Of a stretch of 11,354 nucleotides of DNA, positions 7,491-11,354 are shown piece after piece. Made by a program: the position numbers and the translations under genes. The notes under the pieces are model-generated. The model made no database searches. It was not told where the DNA came from and saw only the letters and a program-made list of their open reading frames with translations. Each line of letters opens with the position of its first letter. Within the stretch, counting starts at the first letter, position 1. This stretch comes from Planctomycetaceae bacterium (GTDB lineage Bacteria > Planctomycetota > Planctomycetia > Pirellulales > Pirellulaceae), in the NCBI GenBank assembly GCA_002685655.1, contig NYXM01000115.1:1-11354 (forward strand). Reading direction: 5' to 3'.

Positions 7491-7757
7491 CTACCTGGAC
7501 CGAAAGCCGCCAGGACCGAAGGAGTCGCCACCGATCTTGACCTGGTCAATATATCCTATCACTTGCGACTGGCGACGCAAAACTGTTGTCTTGGTGTGGC
7601 TGAAGAGTCCACGTTTATGGGCGTGCGGGTCGTGGGTGATCCGCGGATTTTCAAAAGCGACGATCTTGGCCGTGGAGATGAATTCCTGCGGAGCGAATTC
7701 CGTCGGAATTGGCCAGTGCGCCGCACTGACGATGACCCAGCGGCCGATGACCCGCAA
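7491..7757 (-). CDS. Possible small hypothetical protein (88 residues)
   Basis: An open frame begins at TTG (7757-7755) and ends at TAG (7493-7491), 38 bases before the selenoprotein start on the same strand. An AGGGG element (7771-7767) sits 9 bases before the TTG, like a Shine-Dalgarno site. Codon third positions look GC-rich, as in the neighbouring genes. The product begins MRVIGRWVIVSAAHW and is His/Arg-rich in the middle, with no signal peptide, membrane segment or motif I recognise. It has no cysteine. It may be a real small gene co-transcribed with the selenoprotein, the remnant of a longer gene, or simply leader sequence. A stop at 7799-7797 limits any upstream extension. Confidence 0.3.
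   Translation of the reverse strand: MRVIGRWVIVSAAHWPIPTEFAPQEFISTAKIVAFENPRITHDPHAHKRGLFSHTKTTVLRRQSQVIGYIDQVKIGGDSFGPGGFRSR
7537..7549. repeat. 13-base palindrome TTGACCTGGTCAA
   Basis: TTGACC (7537-7542) and GGTCAA (7544-7549) are perfect inverted repeats around a single central base, about 85-97 bases upstream of the selenoprotein start and within the doubtful small frame. It has the form of a dimeric regulator operator, but chance cannot be excluded. Confidence 0.25.
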
Positions 7758-7791
7758 TTGTTTTAGCCCCTGGTACGCAAACTCGGCATGG

Positions 7792-7903
7792 CCCCTTCAA
7801 AGGGGGTCGAAATGGCGCCTTCCGCGCCTTCCACGGCAGAATGACTGGCATGGACCCTCTCCAGGGTTGCCTTGTAAACTGGGTGGCTTGACCATCACCC
7901 CAG
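7792..7903 (+). promoter_or_regulatory. Hairpin-rich leader upstream of glyS
   Basis: Three local inverted repeats occur in a row. CCCCT/AGGGG (7792-7796, 7801-7805) has a 4-base loop. ACCCT/AGGGT (7854-7858, 7863-7867) has loop CTCC. CTGGGTG pairs with CACC(C)CAG (7879-7885, 7896-7903) with one bulge. The last stem ends 7 bases before the GAAGGA ribosome-binding site (7911-7916), close enough to influence ribosome access. No known riboswitch or T-box consensus is present. Confidence 0.3.
7815..7832 (+). repeat. Perfect 9-base tandem duplication (GCGCCTTCC x2)
   Basis: GCGCCTTCC at 7815-7823 is repeated immediately at 7824-7832, between the first two hairpins of the glyS leader. It is probably a slippage product. 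Confidence 0.6.
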
Positions 7904-7927
7904 ATCTTCCGAAGGAATGCGACGAAA

Positions 7928-9619
7928 ATGCAAATGGAAAAACTTGTCTCGCTCTGCAAACGACGAGGCTTCTTGTTTCAATCGAGTGAGATTTATGGCG
8001 GCCTACAGGGGTTTTGGGACTACGGTCCGTTGGGCGTCGAGCTGAAACGCAACGTCAAAGACGCCTGGTGGCGAGATATGGTAAATGCCCATGACGATTT
8101 GACGGCACCCGCCGGCGCACCAGCTGCTTACGAAATGACTGGACTCGACTGCACCATCATCATGCATCCGCAGGTCTGGAAGTGCTCCGGCCATTACGAC
8201 CTGTTCCACGACTACATGGTTGACTGTCGTGAATCAAGAAAGCGTTATCGTCACGATCAGGTCCGCGGCCGCTGGGTTGAAGCCAAGGACCAGCGGATTT
8301 TCGTGACGACGATGGACTCCGTGGAAGAAGAGCAGAGTTCAATCCAGGCAAAGGCACTTAAGTTCTTTAACTTGCGGGCCAAGAACGCGGAACAACTGAA
8401 TTGGATCGGCGATTTCATCGCTTTGCCCGAAGTTGACGACACCAGCAAAGTGCTGGGGCCCGATGCGAAATCGCTCGACACACTGACCGAGCCTCGCGAA
8501 TTTAACCTCATGTTCAAGACCACGGTCGGCGCCCTCGGTGGCGAAGACGACGTCTCCTTTCTTCGACCTGAAACGGCACAGGGCATCTTCGTCAATTTCA
8601 AAAACGTGCTCGACAGCAGCCGTGTCAAGATTCCGTTTGGCATCGCCCAAACTGGTAAAAGCTTTCGCAACGAAATCACGCCTCGTAATTTCACCTTCCG
8701 CTCGCGCGAATTCGAGCAGATGGAGATCGAGTTCTTTTGTCACCCAGAGACCTCTCACGAGTGGTATCAGTATTGGCGCGACAGGCGGATGCAATGGTAT
8801 ATCGACATGGGGCTGGCGGGCGAACGGTTGCGATTGCGCGAACACCCGCCAGAGGAACTGAGTCACTATTCGACCGGTACGGCCGACATTGAGTATGCGT
8901 TTCCCTTCCTGCCCGAAGGCGAGTTTGGTGAATTGGAAGGTATTGCCCACCGTGGCGACTTCGACCTGCGTAGCCACATGGAAGGCAAGCTGGACGAGAA
9001 GAGTTCGCCCCTGGAGGTTCAATTGGGACCGGATGGTAAACCGAAATGGCGCGGTAGCGGAAAAGACCTGTCCTACTTTGATGACGACGCTTGGGAACGG
9101 GACAAGGAACAGCACGGCCTGCGATCATTCAAGGAATACGTCAAGCAGAACAAAGACGCCGATCAGCCAGGGGCACCATATCAGTACATCCCGCACGTGA
9201 TCGAACCTTCAGCCGGCGCGGACCGTGCCACGTTGGCGTTTCTATGCGAGTCTTACGACGAAGATCAAGCGCCCGACGAAAAAGGCAAGATGCAAACGCG
9301 AACCGTGATGCGATTCCACCCGCGATTGGCACCAGTCAAAGCGGCTGTTTTTCCGTTGGTCAAGAAAGACGGGATGCCCGCTGTGGCGCAGCAGGTTTAC
9401 CGGGACTTGAAATCGCACTTCAACGTGTTCTACGACGAAAAGGGGGCCGTTGGACGGCGGTACCGACGGCAGGATGAAATCGGAACGCCGTTTTGCATCA
9501 CAGTGGATGGTCAGACGTTGGAAGATCAGACAGTCACCGTCCGGGATCGCGATTCGCTCGAGCAGTGGCGCGTCAAGATCGACGACATCGCGGAAGACTT
9601 GCGACCGCGAATGATCTGA
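7928..9619 (+). CDS. glyS: Glycyl-tRNA synthetase, alpha2 (single-chain) type
   Basis: This 563-residue class II aminoacyl-tRNA synthetase charges tRNA-Gly with glycine using ATP. The N-terminus KLVSLCKRRGFLFQSSEIYG and GLQGFWDYGPLG (about 25-36) are signatures of the eukaryote/archaea-like dimeric form rather than the alpha2beta2 form. Class II motif 2 is FRNEITPRNFTFRSREF (246-262), followed by EQMEIEFF (263-270). The glycine/ATP block EPSAGADRATLAFLCE with motif 3 arginine R433 lies near 427-440. The anticodon-binding domain runs from about 461 (RFHPRLAPVKAAVFPL) to the end. Relative to dimeric enzymes I remember (about 450-510 residues), there is extra sequence at roughly 352-378 and 386-418, flanking GKDLSYFDDD. 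ATG 7928 is preferred over 7934 because GAAGGA lies 11 bases upstream. It is monocistronic, divergent from the selenoprotein gene and convergent with the lipoprotein gene. Confidence 0.97.
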   Translation: MQMEKLVSLCKRRGFLFQSSEIYGGLQGFWDYGPLGVELKRNVKDAWWRDMVNAHDDLTAPAGAPAAYEMTGLDCTIIMHPQVWKCSGHYDLFHDYMVDCRESRKRYRHDQVRGRWVEAKDQRIFVTTMDSVEEEQSSIQAKALKFFNLRAKNAEQLNWIGDFIALPEVDDTSKVLGPDAKSLDTLTEPREFNLMFKTTVGALGGEDDVSFLRPETAQGIFVNFKNVLDSSRVKIPFGIAQTGKSFRNEITPRNFTFRSREFEQMEIEFFCHPETSHEWYQYWRDRRMQWYIDMGLAGERLRLREHPPEELSHYSTGTADIEYAFPFLPEGEFGELEGIAHRGDFDLRSHMEGKLDEKSSPLEVQLGPDGKPKWRGSGKDLSYFDDDAWERDKEQHGLRSFKEYVKQNKDADQPGAPYQYIPHVIEPSAGADRATLAFLCESYDEDQAPDEKGKMQTRTVMRFHPRLAPVKAAVFPLVKKDGMPAVAQQVYRDLKSHFNVFYDEKGAVGRRYRRQDEIGTPFCITVDGQTLEDQTVTVRDRDSLEQWRVKIDDIAEDLRPRMI

Positions 9620-11113
9620 TCATCGAATCCAAAATTCGACCGTGGATTGATTAGACTTACTGCCTTTGAGATCTTCAATGGTCAACTGCAACGTGTAATG
9701 CCCTTGCTCGATCCTTTTGGGCATGAAAACTCGATAGGCGATGAAATAGTCATGTCGCCGATTCTTGCTGACTTGCTTGTCCAAGGGGAGGCCAGCGTTG
9801 GCAACCCGTTTGCCATCGACATTGAAGATTGTGTATTCGCCCTGCAATTCCGTTTCGTGACGGTTCGAATCGGATTCGACGGCAAAGTTCTCAACTTCGA
9901 CATATAACAGCACTTCTTGTCCAGGCTTGAATCCGTACGTCTTAAACTCATCAAACCGTCCATAACTTTCGACTTTGCTACAGAAGGCCAGGTTACGGAC
10001 GTCCAACTTGCTGATGTTGGCCAGGTGGTCCGCAGCGACACGGAGGCTTCGTAAGGTCAGCGCCGAGCGTCGACTGGAGGTGTTCTTCTCGTCAGCGTCG
10101 AGGAATATCACCAAGCTATGAGCAAAGTGCTTCCAGTATTCGCTCTCGTCTTCATCGACGCCTTCAATGGGTGCTAGGGCCTTCTCAGAATCATTCAAGA
10201 ATGCGTGCAGAAGACGCCCCATAACGTTCAAACGAGTTCGTTCCGCCGTGCTGAGGTCGTTCTTGGCCAACTCCCTGTTGATGGTTGCCAGCGTGTTCGC
10301 TGCTGCATCACGCCATCGGCCTGACGCGGGATCCAAGTTCTCCGTCGTGGTGTGTGAAGCGTGGACAACCTGACCATCGAGCATTTTGGGATCATCGTTG
10401 GCCGGTTGGCTTCCGCTAGGATTCGACTGGAGTTCCGCTCTGGGCGTTTCGCCTGGATCGCCTTTTGGTGACCTGCCAGTTGGTGAGGCGTCAGTTGGTA
10501 ACGTGCCAGTTGATGCCAATGTGGATTCGCTGGCAGCTTGAGCATCGTTGATATTAAACTCCGCGGCGCGCCTTCCTTCCGGGGTCTCGGTGTCTGATGG
10601 GCTGGCCGCCACGGGTATCGCGTTCGACGATGCAAGAGGTGTTGACGTCAAGTTCTGACGGCGCACTTCATCTACGACCGACTGTTGTACGTATTGCTGA
10701 AAACCAGGAAGTGTCCCCGGATGAGAGCCTTCGTAGAAGGGCATGGAATGCGACCCGGGAATTGCAGCCATGGGTGGTGCGGCAATCTGTTGGCCGTAAG
10801 ACGAACCGGACGGGCTCTGCCGACGAGGTGATTCGTCGCCAGGTAACGGTTGACGGTGTAGCGGTTGATTGTGTAGCCGTTGATAGGGCGACTGTGTCGG
10901 CGGCGTCGCTGCCCCGCGCGTTGGCGATCCGGGAGTCGAATATCCGGCTGGCAAGAAACCTGGTGTCGATGGATTCGTGGCTATTCGATCGTCGTGACTT
11001 GGCGCGATCACCGCGGTTCGGTCGTTCGAGCCATGTCGTGCCAGCCAAGGTCGACCAGCACAGCCGGAGGTTGCGATCAATAGTAGGACGATTCCGAGAG
11101 GTTTTCGAGCCAC
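9620..11113 (-). CDS. Secreted, probably lipid-anchored protein of unknown function with C-terminal beta domain
   Basis: This is 497 residues from a GTG start (11113-11111), with a GGA element 9 bases upstream; no ATG lies close upstream in frame. Residues 1-17 form a signal peptide (MARKPLGIVLLLIATSG) ending in a lipobox-like T-S-G-C18, so a diacylglycerol-modified Cys18 is plausible, although T rather than L at -3 is not ideal. Residues 19-240 are low-complexity and Pro/Ser/Thr/Gln-rich, including three tandem pentapeptides (QRLHN-QPLHR-QPLPG). Residues about 255-380 are predicted helical (AANTLATINRELAKNDLSTAERTRLNVMGRLLHAF...). Residues about 385-497 look like a beta-sandwich, with the EVLLYVEVENF and YTLQLTIEDL strands, ending at FWIR. 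I recognise no enzyme motif. It is probably a planctomycete cell-envelope protein. Its stop codon directly abuts the glyS stop. It lies 131 bases downstream of a holA-like frame on the same strand. Confidence 0.85.
   Translation of the reverse strand: MARKPLGIVLLLIATSGCAGRPWLARHGSNDRTAVIAPSHDDRIATNPSTPGFLPAGYSTPGSPTRGAATPPTQSPYQRLHNQPLHRQPLPGDESPRRQSPSGSSYGQQIAAPPMAAIPGSHSMPFYEGSHPGTLPGFQQYVQQSVVDEVRRQNLTSTPLASSNAIPVAASPSDTETPEGRRAAEFNINDAQAASESTLASTGTLPTDASPTGRSPKGDPGETPRAELQSNPSGSQPANDDPKMLDGQVVHASHTTTENLDPASGRWRDAAANTLATINRELAKNDLSTAERTRLNVMGRLLHAFLNDSEKALAPIEGVDEDESEYWKHFAHSLVIFLDADEKNTSSRRSALTLRSLRVAADHLANISKLDVRNLAFCSKVESYGRFDEFKTYGFKPGQEVLLYVEVENFAVESDSNRHETELQGEYTIFNVDGKRVANAGLPLDKQVSKNRRHDYFIAYRVFMPKRIEQGHYTLQLTIEDLKGSKSNQSTVEFWIR
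9623..9639. terminator. Weak inverted repeat at the glyS / lipoprotein gene junction
   Basis: TCGAAT (9623-9628) and ATTCGA (9634-9639) form a perfect 6-bp A/T-rich stem around CCAAA, inside the last codons of the minus-strand gene and 3 bases after the glyS stop. It could help terminate glyS transcripts, but the stem is weak and no T-run follows. Confidence 0.2.
10842..10886 (-). repeat. Three 15-base tandem repeats encoding pentapeptides
   Basis: Units at 10842-10856, 10857-10871 and 10872-10886 share the core GTAxCxGTTGA and differ at a few positions. On the coding strand they give QRLHN, QPLHR and QPLPG in the low-complexity region of the lipoprotein. The divergence suggests an old in-frame expansion. 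Confidence 0.65.
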
Positions 11114-11244
11114 GATGGTCGTTCCACACGAGAGCGGTTGCGAAAAAGAGGCGGCGAATAGTACGAGAACCCGTCGATCCGCTCAAGGTCGATGGCTCCT
11201 CGCTAGCAACAAGCAACACCAGCGACACCTTCCCGTCGTCGTGT
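11114..11244. other. Spacer between the holA-like frame and the lipoprotein gene
   Basis: There are 131 bases with no convincing gene. A minus-strand frame covering it (10668-11297) is basic, lacks domain character and overlaps the lipoprotein gene in another frame. No strong terminator or promoter was seen, so co-transcription with the upstream gene is possible. Confidence 0.4.
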
Positions 11245-11354
11245 TCATCGTAAACTCGACGCTTTCGCCATCCGCAGAATGAGCCGTTCAAGCACAAAGC
11301 GAGCGCGATGAGTTGTCGAATGGCTGCCTTTGAGGGCCAAGTCCGCTTCCAGCA
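11245..11354 (-). CDS. holA: C-terminal fragment resembling DNA polymerase III delta subunit (partial)
   Basis: The frame enters from the right edge and ends at TGA (11247-11245), giving 35 complete codons: LEADLALKGSHSTTHRARF, then VLERLILRMAKASSLR. The pattern leu-x-ala-asp-x-ala-leu-lys-gly, then about ten residues later a hydrophobic-leu-glu-arg-leu-hydrophobic-leu-arg helix, is how the C-terminal domain of HolA (clamp-loader delta) ends, as I recall it. If so, the protein helps load the beta sliding clamp onto DNA. Only the tail is visible, so the catalytic parts cannot be checked and the name rests on one short motif. It lies upstream of the lipoprotein gene on the same strand. Confidence 0.6.
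   Translation of the reverse strand, partial: LEADLALKGSHSTTHRARFVLERLILRMAKASSLR

Larger units (their letters stand above)
7453..7927. other. Divergent intergenic region between the selenoprotein gene and glyS
   Basis: These 475 bases separate two divergent genes and should hold both promoters, though no convincing -35/-10 pair was found. The region contains one possible small minus-strand gene (7491-7757), a 13-base palindrome (7537-7549), a 9-base tandem duplication (7815-7832) and three hairpin-forming inverted repeats in the last 140 bases before glyS. Several other short frames overlap each other here and look non-coding. Confidence 0.5.

Noticed and set aside
7878..7903. T-box-like GGGTGG...ACC in the glyS leader
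   Set aside because: It does not match the AGGGUGGNACCGCG consensus, there is no downstream terminator, and no specifier stem could be identified.
8339..9115. 258-codon minus-strand frame inside glyS
   Set aside because: Antisense shadow of a strongly supported glyS; GC-rich codons make long antisense frames common.
10668..11297. 209-codon minus-strand frame overlapping the lipoprotein gene start
   Set aside because: Basic and Ser/Thr/Arg-rich, no domain character; the overlapping frame has a signal peptide and lipobox-like site.
1..11354. Mobile element, CRISPR array or phage remnant
   Set aside because: No transposase or integrase frame, no terminal repeats and no spaced direct repeats were seen; all longer frames are ordinary chromosomal genes.

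Overview
The window looks like a chromosomal housekeeping stretch from a planctomycete, probably Pirellulaceae-like. This is inferred from protein style only: a very large multi-spanning membrane protein with a zinc ribbon, a secreted thioredoxin-fold protein with a long helical N-terminal domain, a Pro/Ser-rich lipoprotein, a single-chain (alpha2-type) glycyl-tRNA synthetase, weak or absent Shine-Dalgarno sites and moderately high GC. No rRNA, tRNA, CRISPR array, insertion sequence or phage gene was seen.

Layout, left to right. 1-3572 (minus) is one uninterrupted open frame running off the left edge. It encodes a giant membrane protein with an N-terminal anchor, a four-cysteine zinc ribbon, a Pro/Ser/Thr linker and close to thirty hydrophobic segments. 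3661-5987 (minus) holds a tightly packed ubiE/menG - ubiX - ubiA cluster for quinone (most likely menaquinone) synthesis: SAM methyltransferase, flavin prenyltransferase and membrane prenyltransferase, with a 4-base overlap and a zero-base junction. 5988-6347 is a gene-free spacer that probably carries the cluster's promoter.

6361-7452 (minus) is the most interesting gene. It encodes an exported TlpA/ResA-like thioredoxin-fold protein in which the first cysteine of the expected W-C-P-P-C active site is an in-frame UGA. The frame then continues intact for 106 codons through the second cysteine and the cis-proline to a TAG stop. Starting 24 bases after the UGA is a small hairpin whose apical GGUC matches the loop of the classical E. 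coli formate dehydrogenase SECIS element as I remember it. The simplest reading is a selenoprotein with a U-P-P-C redox centre, which a standard gene caller would split into two truncated proteins.

7453-7927 is a divergent intergenic region with a possible small minus-strand gene (7491-7757) and a hairpin-rich leader before glyS. 7928-9619 (plus) is glyS. It meets, stop codon to stop codon, a convergent minus-strand gene at 9620-11113 for a secreted, probably lipid-anchored, protein of unknown function. 11245-11354 (minus) is the last part of a frame that resembles the C-terminus of holA, the DNA polymerase III delta subunit.

The ubi cluster and the redox protein both belong to respiratory or cell-envelope redox biology, but nothing in the sequence ties them into one operon: a candidate terminator hairpin and about 370 bases separate them.
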